From Bog-756 sp963710495 (GTDB lineage: Bacteria; Actinomycetota; Acidimicrobiia; Acidimicrobiales; RAAP-2), in the NCBI GenBank assembly GCA_963710495.1, contig CAVQAI010000007.1, positions 1 through 64,000 of the forward strand: a DNA stretch of 64,000 nucleotides, written 5' to 3'. Position 1 is the first letter of the stretch; each line of letters opens with the position of its first letter. Positions 42,128-50,755 of this stretch are shown one piece after another. Both the position numbers and the translations under genes were made by a program. The notes beneath the pieces are model-generated. The model searched no databases, had not been told where the DNA came from, and saw only the letters and a list, made by a program, of their open reading frames with translations.

Positions 42128-43735
42128 ATGTCCCTTCCCGTCTCGCACCCCCACGCCCGCACGACTTCGAGGCGGTGGCGACCGCTCGGTCGAGTGCTCG
42201 TCGCCGCCGCCTTGACCGCCGGACTGCTCGGGGCCGGTGGCCTGGCCGGGACGTCGTCACGGGCGGCGGCCGGGGCCGCCCCGCGCACCACCGGGGTGTC
42301 GGCCTACTGGCTGGTGGCCTCCGACGGCGGCGTGTTCTCCTTTGCCGGTGCGCCCTTCTACGGCTCCACGGGCAACATCGCCCTCAACCGCCCGGTGGTC
42401 GGTATGGCCGCCACCCCCAACAGCGGCGGCTACTGGCTGGTGGCCTCGGACGGCGGCATCTTCTCCTTCGGGAACGCCCAGTTCTTCGGCTCGACCGGCA
42501 ACCTGCGCCTGAACCAGCCGGTGGTGGGGATGGCCGCGCTACCCGACGGCTCGGGCTACTGGCTGGTGGCCTCGGACGGTGGCATCTTCACTTTCGGCAA
42601 CGCCGGCTTCCACGGCTCCATGGGCGGTGTCCGGCTCAACCAGCCGGTCGTCGGGATGGCCGCCACCCCGGACGGCGGGGGCTACTGGCTGGTGGCGGCC
42701 GATGGGGGGATCTTCTCCTTCGGCGACGCCCAGTTCTACGGCTCGACCGGGGCCATCCACCTCAACCGGCCGATCGTCGGGATGGCCGCCACCCCGAGCG
42801 GCCACGGCTACTGGTTCACCGCCTCCGACGGTGGCGTGTTCGCCTTCGGCGACGCCCAGTTCCACGGCTCCCTCGGCAATGTGCCCCAACAGCGCCCGGT
42901 GGTCGGTATGGCCGCCAGCGCCGACGGCGGGGGCTACTGGTTCGCCAACAACAACGGTCTGGTCTCGGCCTTCGGGGACGCCACCTACTGGGGGTCGGCT
43001 CCCCAGGTGCTGGCCCGGCCGGTGGTGGGGATGGCCGAGGCCGACGGCAGCGGGAACTTCACCGGCTCGTCCTACCCGTCGGGGACGTTCGGCTACGACA
43101 TCTCCGATTTCCAGTGCGGCGGCCAGCCGCCCCCGCCCCACACCATCGGGGTGGTCGAGGTGGTGGGCGCCTCGAAGGCGCCGGCCAACCGGTGCCTGGC
43201 CCAGGAGGCGGCGTGGGCCGGTGGTGGTCTCAACCTCTACGCCTTCCTGACCTTCGGCCTGGACCCGTCCAGTTTCGACGGCTCCTGCGCCGGCATGGAG
43301 TCGCCGGCCGCCTGCGACTTCGGGTTCAACACCGCGGTGGACGCCTTCCAGAAGGCCTCGATCCCCGGCGTCAACCCGGCCGTGCCCTGGTGGCTGGACG
43401 TCGAGACCGATGGGGCCTGGAGCGGGGACCCGGCGGCCAACGCCTCGCTGGTGCATGGGGCCATCGACGGCCTCCATTTCGTCGGGCTCAACAGCGTCGG
43501 CATCTACGCCAGTCCGGGCAACTGGAACTCGATCGTCGGGAACTACGCCCCACCCGTCCCCTACTGGGCCGCGTCCTGGGGGGTGGACCCGGCCACCACG
43601 TGCGCCAACGTGCGCTCGCTGTTCGCCGGCCCGCTCCCGGCCGGACCGGTGCAGATCGTCCAGTACAGCTCGCCCAGCTTCGCGCTGGCCCTCGGCGGCA
43701 TGGACACCGCCTTCGACGACGACTACGCCTGCTGA
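42128..43735 (+). CDS. Secreted protein: six 42-residue repeats plus GH25-like domain
   Basis: A 535-aa exported protein. The basic start and hydrophobic stretch VLVAAALTAGLLGAGGLAG form a signal peptide ending near ARAAAGA. Residues about 58-310 contain six repeats of the type GYWLVASDGGIFSFGxA then F-GS-G then LNxPVVGMAATP, suggesting a propeller-like fold. The C-terminal 220 residues resemble GH25 lysozymes: FGYDISDFQC, the LDVET acidic pair, GIYASPGNW, YWAASWG and IVQYSS, closing with DDDYAC. It may bind and cut peptidoglycan or another glycan. The ATG at 42128 is preferred; 42110 is possible. Its 3' end overlaps the opposing gene by 13 bp. Confidence 0.8.
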   Translation: MSLPVSHPHARTTSRRWRPLGRVLVAAALTAGLLGAGGLAGTSSRAAAGAAPRTTGVSAYWLVASDGGVFSFAGAPFYGSTGNIALNRPVVGMAATPNSGGYWLVASDGGIFSFGNAQFFGSTGNLRLNQPVVGMAALPDGSGYWLVASDGGIFTFGNAGFHGSMGGVRLNQPVVGMAATPDGGGYWLVAADGGIFSFGDAQFYGSTGAIHLNRPIVGMAATPSGHGYWFTASDGGVFAFGDAQFHGSLGNVPQQRPVVGMAASADGGGYWFANNNGLVSAFGDATYWGSAPQVLARPVVGMAEADGSGNFTGSSYPSGTFGYDISDFQCGGQPPPPHTIGVVEVVGASKAPANRCLAQEAAWAGGGLNLYAFLTFGLDPSSFDGSCAGMESPAACDFGFNTAVDAFQKASIPGVNPAVPWWLDVETDGAWSGDPAANASLVHGAIDGLHFVGLNSVGIYASPGNWNSIVGNYAPPVPYWAASWGVDPATTCANVRSLFAGPLPAGPVQIVQYSSPSFALALGGMDTAFDDDYAC

Positions 43736-44544
43736 GCGGCGGCCGCCGGGGCGGTGACCGGGCCACGGGCGGTGTCGTTGTAGCCGAGCAGGTGCCAGCG
43801 CCCGCCGTGGACCTCCCAGGTGGTCATGGAGGCGTGGCGGGTCTGCAACCCGAGGCGGGTCCCCGCCAGTCCGCCTTCGACCGGCAGCTTGGCCAGGAGG
43901 GACGCCTCGACCACGCCGGCATGGCAGGCGACCACCATCAGCTGGCCCGGATGGCCCCCGGCGAGGCGGTCGAGGGCCTCGGCCACCCGCCTCACGAATC
44001 CGGTCCAGCTCTCGCCACCGGGGGCGATGGGCTGGTCGGGATCCTCGTCCCAGTCGATCAAGTCGAACCGTTCGGTGAACTCGGCCCAGTTCAGCCCGTC
44101 GGCCTCCCCGGGGTGGAGCTCGCACAGCCCGCAGTCGGTGACCAGCGGTGGCGAGCCGGGCCGGGCCCCGGGCCCGGTCGGCCCGAGGGCCGGCGCCACC
44201 AGCTGCGCCGTCTCGACCGCTCGGGGCAGCACGCTGGCATAGAGGGCATCCGCTCCCCGGAGCTCCCCGGAGGCCAGCAGCCGGTCCCGCAGGTCCTCGA
44301 CCTGCCGGCGACCGAGGTCGGTGAGGCCCTCGCACCCCTCGGGGCCGCCGCAGACGCCCGAGACGTTGCAGACCGCCTCGCCGTGCCGGATGAGCACCAG
44401 CCGGGTGGCGGCCCGGGACGGGGGCGACACGGTCCGCACCCCGGCGGGGGGCGCCACGGCCCGGCCGTCGGCCGGCGCGGCGGGCCCGTCGGCGGCGCCC
44501 TCACCGGCGCCGGCCAGGGCGTCGAAGCCGGATCCGGCCGTCAT
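43723..44544 (-). CDS. Histidine phosphatase family protein (phosphoglycerate mutase-like)
   Basis: A 273-aa member of the branch-1 histidine phosphatase fold. The catalytic motif is LIRHGEAVCNVSG, with the nucleophile His, then Glu in the SVLPRAVETAQLV region, and the second His in VACHAGVVEASL. The N-terminal 50 residues are a low-complexity Ala/Pro/Gly tail. The ATG at 44544 overlaps the stop of the VWA gene (ATGA). The substrate is unknown. Position as last gene of the proA-moxR-VWA run suggests co-expression. Confidence 0.86.
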   Translation of the reverse strand: MTAGSGFDALAGAGEGAADGPAAPADGRAVAPPAGVRTVSPPSRAATRLVLIRHGEAVCNVSGVCGGPEGCEGLTDLGRRQVEDLRDRLLASGELRGADALYASVLPRAVETAQLVAPALGPTGPGARPGSPPLVTDCGLCELHPGEADGLNWAEFTERFDLIDWDEDPDQPIAPGGESWTGFVRRVAEALDRLAGGHPGQLMVVACHAGVVEASLLAKLPVEGGLAGTRLGLQTRHASMTTWEVHGGRWHLLGYNDTARGPVTAPAAAAQQA

Positions 44545-46016
44545 GCCAGATCTCCCACGAACTGCTCCAGTTGGCGCAAGGTCCGGCATTCGACCACTTC
44601 GTCGCAGTGGGTGGCGTACTCCCCGACGATGGAGTCACCCGAGTTCCAGTAGGCGCGCGGCTCGGGGTTGAGCCAGTAGACGTGCCGGGCGCGGGCCTGG
44701 AGGTCCTTGACCACCCAGGCCTGGGAGGCGTGGTAGTTGTTGCGGGCGTCACCGAGCAACAGCACGCTGGTGCGCGGCGTGATCTCCTCTCCCCACCGCT
44801 CCCAGAAGACGGTCAGGGCATGCCCGTAGTCGGAATGGCCGTCGACCCAGATCACGTCGGCCTCGGTGTTGATCCGGTGCACGGCGGCGGCCGGGTCCTC
44901 CGCCCCCTCGAAGAACCGGCTGACCTCGTCGATCCCGTCGATGAACACGAAGCTGCGCACTTTGGAGAACTGCGAGCTGATGGCGTGGACGAGGTGGAGG
45001 GTGAACCGGGCGAACGACGCCACCGAGCCGGAGATGTCGGCGATGACCACGATCTCGGGCTTGGACGGGCGCGGGTAGCGGAACCGGGGCTCGAGGGGCA
45101 CGCCTCCGGTGGACAGGGAGTGGCGCATGGTGGCCCGGAAGTCGAGCGGGCCCTTGCGCCCGTGGCGGCGCTTGCGGGCCAGGCGCACGGCCAGCTTGCG
45201 CGACAGGGGTTGGAGGGACTTGCGCAGGGCGACCAGCTCGTCCCGGGTGGCGTGCATGACGTCGATGTCCTCGGGCAGGGGCTTGCGCAGCGACTTGGCC
45301 AGCGCCTCACTGCCCCGGTCGGCCACCAGGCGCCGGCGGATCTCGTTCTCGATCTCCTTGCGCAGCTGGTCGATGCGGGACTGGTACTCGTCCCGCAGCA
45401 GGCGCTCCTCCAAGGTGGTGAGGCCCGGCGGTGCCGCGTCGCCGTCGTCGGGCATCGGGGTGCTGGCCCGGGCCTGGTCCACCAGGCGGTCGAGCACGGC
45501 ATCGAGGTCCAGGTTGCGCAACGTGCGGTAGAGGTAATAGGTCCCCCCGACCGGCCGGCCCGCCTCCATGCCGGCGTAGCGGGTCACCGCCTGGCGGGCC
45601 ACCGCCGCCACCAGGGCATCGTTGGCCCCGAGCAGCGCCTTGTAGAGCAGGTCGGCGAGCTCCTCGGGGGTCATCCCCTCCTGGCCGGCACCGCCCCGGC
45701 CGCGCCCCTGCCCCCGCCCCTCACCTTGGCGGTCGCCCCGTCCGGCGTCGGTCTCCTCCCCGGGCGCCGCCTCGCCGGCGTCGTCGATGCCGTATTCGGG
45801 ACCCCGCAGGGCGAAATAGATCTCGAACGCCGTCTCGAAGGCCCGCCAGTGCGACGAGGTCTTCACCAGGCTCGCCCCGAGGGCGTACTTCACCGCCTGG
45901 CGGTCCTCCATGGGGATGTGCCGGAGCACCTCGGCGGCATCGAGGTGCTCGGTCAGCGACACCGGGATGCCGGCCGCCCGCAGCTCGGCCACGAACCCGC
46001 TGAGCAGGTCGAGCAT
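44541..46016 (-). CDS. VWA-domain protein, CoxE-like
   Basis: A 491-aa protein whose C-terminal von Willebrand factor A domain has the metal-site motif DISGS (VVIADISGSVASFARF) and later GDARNNYHASQAW. The N-terminal half is helical (LTEHLDAAEVLRHI, AFEIYFALRG), with a Gly/Arg/Glu-rich linker near residues 80-115. The family works with MoxR AAA+ ATPases as metal-dependent chaperones that load cofactors or remodel complexes, and the partner moxR gene lies 15 bp upstream. No CO dehydrogenase genes are nearby, so the client is unknown. Confidence 0.85.
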   Translation of the reverse strand: MLDLLSGFVAELRAAGIPVSLTEHLDAAEVLRHIPMEDRQAVKYALGASLVKTSSHWRAFETAFEIYFALRGPEYGIDDAGEAAPGEETDAGRGDRQGEGRGQGRGRGGAGQEGMTPEELADLLYKALLGANDALVAAVARQAVTRYAGMEAGRPVGGTYYLYRTLRNLDLDAVLDRLVDQARASTPMPDDGDAAPPGLTTLEERLLRDEYQSRIDQLRKEIENEIRRRLVADRGSEALAKSLRKPLPEDIDVMHATRDELVALRKSLQPLSRKLAVRLARKRRHGRKGPLDFRATMRHSLSTGGVPLEPRFRYPRPSKPEIVVIADISGSVASFARFTLHLVHAISSQFSKVRSFVFIDGIDEVSRFFEGAEDPAAAVHRINTEADVIWVDGHSDYGHALTVFWERWGEEITPRTSVLLLGDARNNYHASQAWVVKDLQARARHVYWLNPEPRAYWNSGDSIVGEYATHCDEVVECRTLRQLEQFVGDLA

Positions 46017-46031
46017 CGGCCCGCCTCGATC

Positions 46032-46979
46032 TCAGTCGGGCGACGTCACGCCGGCCAGCTCCTTGGCCGCCCGGTCGATGTCGGTCTGGTACTTCAACAG
46101 GATGTGGAGCGTGTCACGGGCCTGGTCGACGTCGATCGACTCGACGCCGAGCACCACCAGGGTGCGCGCCCAGTCCAGCGTCTCGGAGACCGACGGGTCC
46201 TTCTTGAGGTCGAGGGTGCGGATCGAGCGCACGATGCGGGCCACCTGGTCGGCCAAGTTCTTGCTGATGCCCGGCACCCGGGTCTCGATGATGGCCCGCT
46301 CGCGCTCGAGCTGCGGGTAGTCGATGTGCAGGTACAGGCAGCGCCGCTTGAGGGCCTCGGACAGCTCACGCGTGTTGTTCGAGGTGAGGAAGACGAGCGG
46401 GATCCGGGTGGCCCGCACCGTGCCGAGCTCGGGGATGGACACCTGGTACTCGGAGAGGATCTCGAGCAGGAGCGCCTCGGTCTCGAGCTCGACGCGGTCG
46501 ACTTCGTCCAGCAGGAGCACCACCGGCTCGGGCGAGCGGATGGCCTCGAGCAGGGGACGGGCGAGCAGGAACTCCTCCGAGAAGATGTCCTCTTCCAGCT
46601 GCTGCCACGTCTGGCCGGCATCGGCCTGGATGCGCAGGAGCTGTTTCTTGTAATTCCACTCGTAGAGGGCCTTGGACTCGTCGAGGCCCTCGTAGCACTG
46701 GAGCCGGATGAGGCGGCTGCCGGTGGCTCGGGCCACCGACTTGGCCAGCTCGGTCTTGCCCGTGCCGGCCGGCCCCTCGACCAGCACCGGCTTGGCCAGC
46801 CGGTCGGCCAGGAACACCACCCCGGCGATGCCGTCGTCGGCCAGGTAGTCCACGCCGGCCAGGCCCCGGCGGACGGCGTCGATCGAGTCGAAGTGGGGGG
46901 CGTCGGGGACCGGGAACCCGGAGGAGGGCCCGTCCCCGGCCGGGTGGGCCGGGCCGGCCGGATCTGTCACCTCGGTCAT
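46032..46979 (-). CDS. MoxR-family AAA+ ATPase
   Basis: A 315-aa ATPase. Walker A is VEGPAGTGKTELAKSV, Walker B is VVLLLDEVDRVE, sensor 1 is FLTSNNTRELSEALKRRC with its Arg finger region, and a C-terminal lid follows. In the MoxR group such proteins act with VWA partners, and that gene follows directly. The ATG at 46979 overlaps the proA stop by 4 bases. The pairing with proBA is a context observation and does not by itself show a role in proline synthesis. Confidence 0.88.
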   Translation of the reverse strand: MTEVTDPAGPAHPAGDGPSSGFPVPDAPHFDSIDAVRRGLAGVDYLADDGIAGVVFLADRLAKPVLVEGPAGTGKTELAKSVARATGSRLIRLQCYEGLDESKALYEWNYKKQLLRIQADAGQTWQQLEEDIFSEEFLLARPLLEAIRSPEPVVLLLDEVDRVELETEALLLEILSEYQVSIPELGTVRATRIPLVFLTSNNTRELSEALKRRCLYLHIDYPQLERERAIIETRVPGISKNLADQVARIVRSIRTLDLKKDPSVSETLDWARTLVVLGVESIDVDQARDTLHILLKYQTDIDRAAKELAGVTSPD

Positions 46980-48232
46980 GACCGCACCTGCCCGTCACCC
47001 ATCAGCACGTACTTGAGGGTGGTCAACTCCCGCAGCCCCATCGGCCCGCGGGCGTGCAGCTTCTGGGTGGAGATGCCGATCTCCGCACCGAGGCCCAGTG
47101 CCTCCCCGTCGACCAGGCGGGTCGAGGCGTTGACCACCACGGCGGCGGCATCCACCTCGTCGGTGAATCGACGGGCCGCCCCCAGGTCTGTGGTCACGAT
47201 GGCCTCGGAGTGACCCGATCCGAAGCGGCTGATGTGCTCGATGGCGGCATCGAGGTCGGCCACCACGGCCACCGACAGCCTGAGGTCCAAGAACTCGGTG
47301 GCGAAGTCGTCGTCGGTCGCCTCGTCCGCCCCGGGCACGAGCGCCCGCGTCGGGGCGTCCCCGAGCAGGCGGACGCCGGCCAGGGCGGCCGGCAAGCGGG
47401 GCAGGAAGGCCTCGGCCACCGCCGCGTCGACCAGCAGCGTCTCGGCGCTGTTGCACACCCCGGGACGCTGGGTCTTGGCATTGACCAGGATGGCCTCGGC
47501 CATGGCCAGGTCGGCGGCGGCATGCACGTAGACATGGCAGTTGCCGGCCCCGTCGATGATGTAGGGCACGGTGGCGTGCTCCCGGACCGATGCGACCAGG
47601 GCCGGGCCACCCCGGGGGATGAGGCAGTCGATGAACCCCTCCAGCTGCATGAAAGCCGTGGCGGTGGCCCGGGCGGTGTCCTCCACCAGGCCGACGGCGT
47701 CGGCCGGGAGGCCGGCTTTGCCCAGGCCGTCCCGGAGGGCGGCGGCGATCACCGTGTTGGAGCCGATGGCCGAGGACGAGCCGCGGAGCATCACCGCGTT
47801 GCCCGACTTGAGGCACAGGGCGGCGGCATCGCTGGTCACGTTGGGCCGGTTCTCGTAGATGATCCCGACCACCCCGAGGGGCACCCGGACCCGCTCGACC
47901 CGCAGGCCGTTGGGCCGGACCCAGCCGTCGACCACCTCTCCGACCGGGTCGGACCGGCCCGCCACGGACCGCAACCCCGAGGCCATGGCGGCCAGGCGAC
48001 CGTCGTCGAGCCGGAGCCGGTCGAGGGAGGTGCCGTCCGCTCCGGCCTGCTCGGCCCGGGACAGGTCGGCGGTGTTGGCCTCGAGCACCCGGTCGGCCCG
48101 CTGTTCCAGCAGGTCGGCGGCCAGACCCAGGGCTTCGTCCCGGGAGGCGGTCGACGACCGGGCGACCACGCGCCCGGCGGCGCGGGCCCGGGCGGCCTGC
48201 TCGATCAGCGAGCGAGGGGGGATGGACGGCAC
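46976..48232 (-). CDS. proA: Glutamate-5-semialdehyde dehydrogenase (gamma-glutamyl phosphate reductase)
   Basis: Second step of proline synthesis, reducing gamma-glutamyl phosphate with NADPH. The aldehyde dehydrogenase-like fold includes PLGVVGIIYENRPNVTSDAAALC (in two parts), SGNAVMLRGSSSA, and the nucleophile Cys in QRPGVCNSAETLLV. The C-terminal ARGPMGLRELTTLKYVL is typical. It is 418 aa with GTG at 48232, lies 51 bp after proB and overlaps the moxR start. Confidence 0.96.
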   Translation of the reverse strand: MPSIPPRSLIEQAARARAAGRVVARSSTASRDEALGLAADLLEQRADRVLEANTADLSRAEQAGADGTSLDRLRLDDGRLAAMASGLRSVAGRSDPVGEVVDGWVRPNGLRVERVRVPLGVVGIIYENRPNVTSDAAALCLKSGNAVMLRGSSSAIGSNTVIAAALRDGLGKAGLPADAVGLVEDTARATATAFMQLEGFIDCLIPRGGPALVASVREHATVPYIIDGAGNCHVYVHAAADLAMAEAILVNAKTQRPGVCNSAETLLVDAAVAEAFLPRLPAALAGVRLLGDAPTRALVPGADEATDDDFATEFLDLRLSVAVVADLDAAIEHISRFGSGHSEAIVTTDLGAARRFTDEVDAAAVVVNASTRLVDGEALGLGAEIGISTQKLHARGPMGLRELTTLKYVLMGDGQVRS

Positions 48233-48283
48233 CGCGTCATGGTAGTGCCCGCGCCATGCCGCTCCGATGGGCGGCAGCCTGGT

Positions 48284-49414
48284 TCAGGCCAGGACCACCA
48301 GGTCGTCACGGTGGACGACCTCGGGGGAGACCTCGTCGGGGAGCTCGTCCGACCGGCGCCCGGCCCACGCCGCCACCACCGACGAGGGTTGGCGGACCAG
48401 GCCCTTGGCGAACACGGCCCCGTCCGGGCCCACGATCTCGACGGCGTCGTCGGCCGAGAACACCCCCCGCACGGCCAGGACCCCGGGCGAGAGCAGGGAC
48501 CGGCCCCCGGCGACGAGCGCCTGGCGGGCCCCGCCGTCCACCTCGATGGTGCCCGAGGCCCCGATGGCGAAGGCGATCCACAGCTTGCGGGCGGGGAGCC
48601 GCCGGTCGCGGGCCCGGAACCGCGTGCCCACCCCCGGGCTGGCCCCGGTCACCGCGGCCAGGACGCCGGGCCGGGCCGCGTCGGCGATGACCGCCTCGAC
48701 ACCCGACCAGACGGCGATCTTGGCCGCCGCCAGCTTCGACCCCATCCCCCCACTGCCGGCGGTCGTGCCCGGACCCCCGGCGATCCGCTCCAATTCGTGG
48801 TCGATCTCGACCACCTCCTCGATCAGCGAGCCATCGTTCACCCGGCGCGGGTCTCCGGTCATCAACCCGGCCGTGTCGGTCAGCAGGACGAGCAGGTCGG
48901 CGCCGACCAGGTGGGCCACCAGGGCGGCCAGGCGGTCGTTGTCGCCGAACCTGATCTCCTCGTCGGCCACGGCGTCGTTCTCGTTGACCACCGGGACCAC
49001 CCCCAGCTCGACCAGCCGGGAGAGCGTCTGGCGGGCGTGGAGGTACTGGCTGCGATGGACGAAGTCGAGGGGGGCGAGCAGCACCTGGCCGGCGACCAGC
49101 CCGTGGGCGTCGAAGGCGTCGCTCCACACCTGCATCAGCCGGTGCTGGCCCACCGCCGAGGCGGCCTGCAGGGTGGCCGGGTCGGTCGGGCGGGGCCGGT
49201 CGGGGGCGAGGCTGGGCCAGCCGGCGGCGACGGCCCCCGAGCTGACGACCACCAGCCGGTCCCCGGCGGCATGGGCGGTGGCCACCTCGGCCGCCACCTT
49301 GGCGATGGCGGCCGTGTCGACCTGGCCGGCATCGGTGGTCACCGACGACGAGCCGACCTTCACCACCACAGTGCGCTCCCCGGCCGCCACCGGCCCGGTC
49401 CGGTGCCCCGTCAC
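48284..49414 (-). CDS. proB: Glutamate 5-kinase
   Basis: First, feedback-controlled step of proline synthesis. The amino-acid kinase domain shows VVVKVGSSSVTTDAGQ, VVVSSGAVAAGW, NENDAVADEEIRFGDNDRLAALVA (in parts) and GSGGMGSKLAAAKIA. A C-terminal PUA domain (about residues 280-376) is present. The GTG at 49414 overlaps the obgE stop (GTGA), giving 376 aa. It is followed by proA. Confidence 0.96.
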   Translation of the reverse strand: MTGHRTGPVAAGERTVVVKVGSSSVTTDAGQVDTAAIAKVAAEVATAHAAGDRLVVVSSGAVAAGWPSLAPDRPRPTDPATLQAASAVGQHRLMQVWSDAFDAHGLVAGQVLLAPLDFVHRSQYLHARQTLSRLVELGVVPVVNENDAVADEEIRFGDNDRLAALVAHLVGADLLVLLTDTAGLMTGDPRRVNDGSLIEEVVEIDHELERIAGGPGTTAGSGGMGSKLAAAKIAVWSGVEAVIADAARPGVLAAVTGASPGVGTRFRARDRRLPARKLWIAFAIGASGTIEVDGGARQALVAGGRSLLSPGVLAVRGVFSADDAVEIVGPDGAVFAKGLVRQPSSVVAAWAGRRSDELPDEVSPEVVHRDDLVVLA

Positions 49415-50703
49415 CGGCGGCGCCGGCCGGGCTCGACGGTCAGGTCGGGCTGGTCGCGGAACCACTCGAAGGACAGCTCGCCGATGAGCACGAGGTCGCC
49501 GTCGGCGGCCCCGGCCCGGGCCAGGGCCCGGTCCACCCCGAGCCGGCGTAGACGGTCCTGGACGAAGGCGGCGGCCTCGTCGGTGGTGACGTCGTTGAGG
49601 GCGACGGCCCGCTCGGCGGCCCGGCCGTTGACCCGGAACACCCCGGGCTCGACCCGCTCGATGGCGAAGCCCTCGGGCAGGGGCCGGTGGATGACGACGC
49701 CGGCGCCCGGCTCGGGTTGACGGCTCCGGTCCTGGTCCACCAAGGTGGCGAGTCGCCCGACCAGCTGGCGGAGGCCGACGCCGGTCACCGCCGAGACGAC
49801 CAGATCGGGCTCGAACGATCCCGAAGTCGCCGCCTCGCCGGCCACGTCGACCTTCGACCCGACCACCAGGCGGGGCCGGTCCAGCAGTTCGGGCCGGTAC
49901 CGCTCGAGCTCTTCGAGCAGGACCCGCTGCTGCTCGAGGGGAGTCACGCCGGTCACCGGGTCGAGCTCGATGACCAGGGCGAGCACACGGGCCCGGGTGA
50001 TGTGGCGGAGGAAGCGGTGCCCGAGGCCCCGGCCGTCGGCCGCCCCTTCGACCAGCCCGGGGATGTCGGCCACGATGAAGTCGACCCCGTCGCCGGCCCG
50101 CACCACCCCGAGATGGGGTTCGAGGGTGGTGAAGGGGTAGTCGGCGATCTTGGGACGGGCCGCCGACAGTCGCGAGATGAGGGTGCTCTTGCCGGCGTTG
50201 GGGAAGCCGACCAGCGCCACGTCGGCCACCAGGGCCAGCTCGAGCCGGTACCACTCCTCGTGGCCCTTCTCCCCCTGCTCGGCGAAGGCCGGGGCCCGGC
50301 GCCGGTTGGTCAGGAAGGCGGCGTTGCCCTTGCCGCCCCGCCCCCCGGACCCGGCCAGCCACCGATCGCCCGGCCGGGCCAGGTCGACCAGGAGGGCGCC
50401 GTCGGCCCGCAGGGCCCTGGTCCCGACCGGTACCGGCACCTCGAGGCCGGCGCCGCGCGCCCCGTGCTTGCGCTTGCCCCCGCCGTGGCCGCCGTCCCCG
50501 GCACGCCGGTGGGGGTGGTCGCGGAACCCGAGGAGCGAGGACTGGTTGGTGGTGGCCACCAGCCACACGTCCCCGCCCCGGCCACCGTCGCCGCCGTCGG
50601 GGCCGCCCCGGTCCACGTGGGCCTCACGCCGGAACGAGACCGCCCCGGCCCCGCCGTTCCCCGCCTTGACGTGGAGCTGTGCCTCGTCGACGAAGCCGGA
50701 CAT
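49411..50703 (-). CDS. obgE: GTPase Obg/CgtA
   Basis: Ribosome-associated GTPase involved in 50S maturation and stress control. The Gly-rich N-terminal Obg fold (about residues 1-158) begins FVDEAQLHVKAGNGGAG. The G domain has GFPNAGKSTLIS, the switch segment PFTTLEPHLGVV, DIPGLVEGA and a G4-like VGSKVD. An OCT-like C-terminal domain follows. It is 430 aa with an AGGA about 9 nt before the ATG. The usual rplU-rpmA-obgE order is interrupted here by a phosphatase gene. Confidence 0.96.
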   Translation of the reverse strand: MSGFVDEAQLHVKAGNGGAGAVSFRREAHVDRGGPDGGDGGRGGDVWLVATTNQSSLLGFRDHPHRRAGDGGHGGGKRKHGARGAGLEVPVPVGTRALRADGALLVDLARPGDRWLAGSGGRGGKGNAAFLTNRRRAPAFAEQGEKGHEEWYRLELALVADVALVGFPNAGKSTLISRLSAARPKIADYPFTTLEPHLGVVRAGDGVDFIVADIPGLVEGAADGRGLGHRFLRHITRARVLALVIELDPVTGVTPLEQQRVLLEELERYRPELLDRPRLVVGSKVDVAGEAATSGSFEPDLVVSAVTGVGLRQLVGRLATLVDQDRSRQPEPGAGVVIHRPLPEGFAIERVEPGVFRVNGRAAERAVALNDVTTDEAAAFVQDRLRRLGVDRALARAGAADGDLVLIGELSFEWFRDQPDLTVEPGRRRR

Positions 50704-50755
50704 GGGTCGATCCTACCGATCGGCCCTTCGGCCACCGGGACGGGCCCGGGGACGA

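Noticed and set aside
44571..49720. Plus-strand frames of 880 and 888 codons opposite VWA, moxR, proA and proB
   Set aside because: Antisense shadows created by the scarcity of stop codons at this GC content; the minus-strand genes have clear catalytic motifs.
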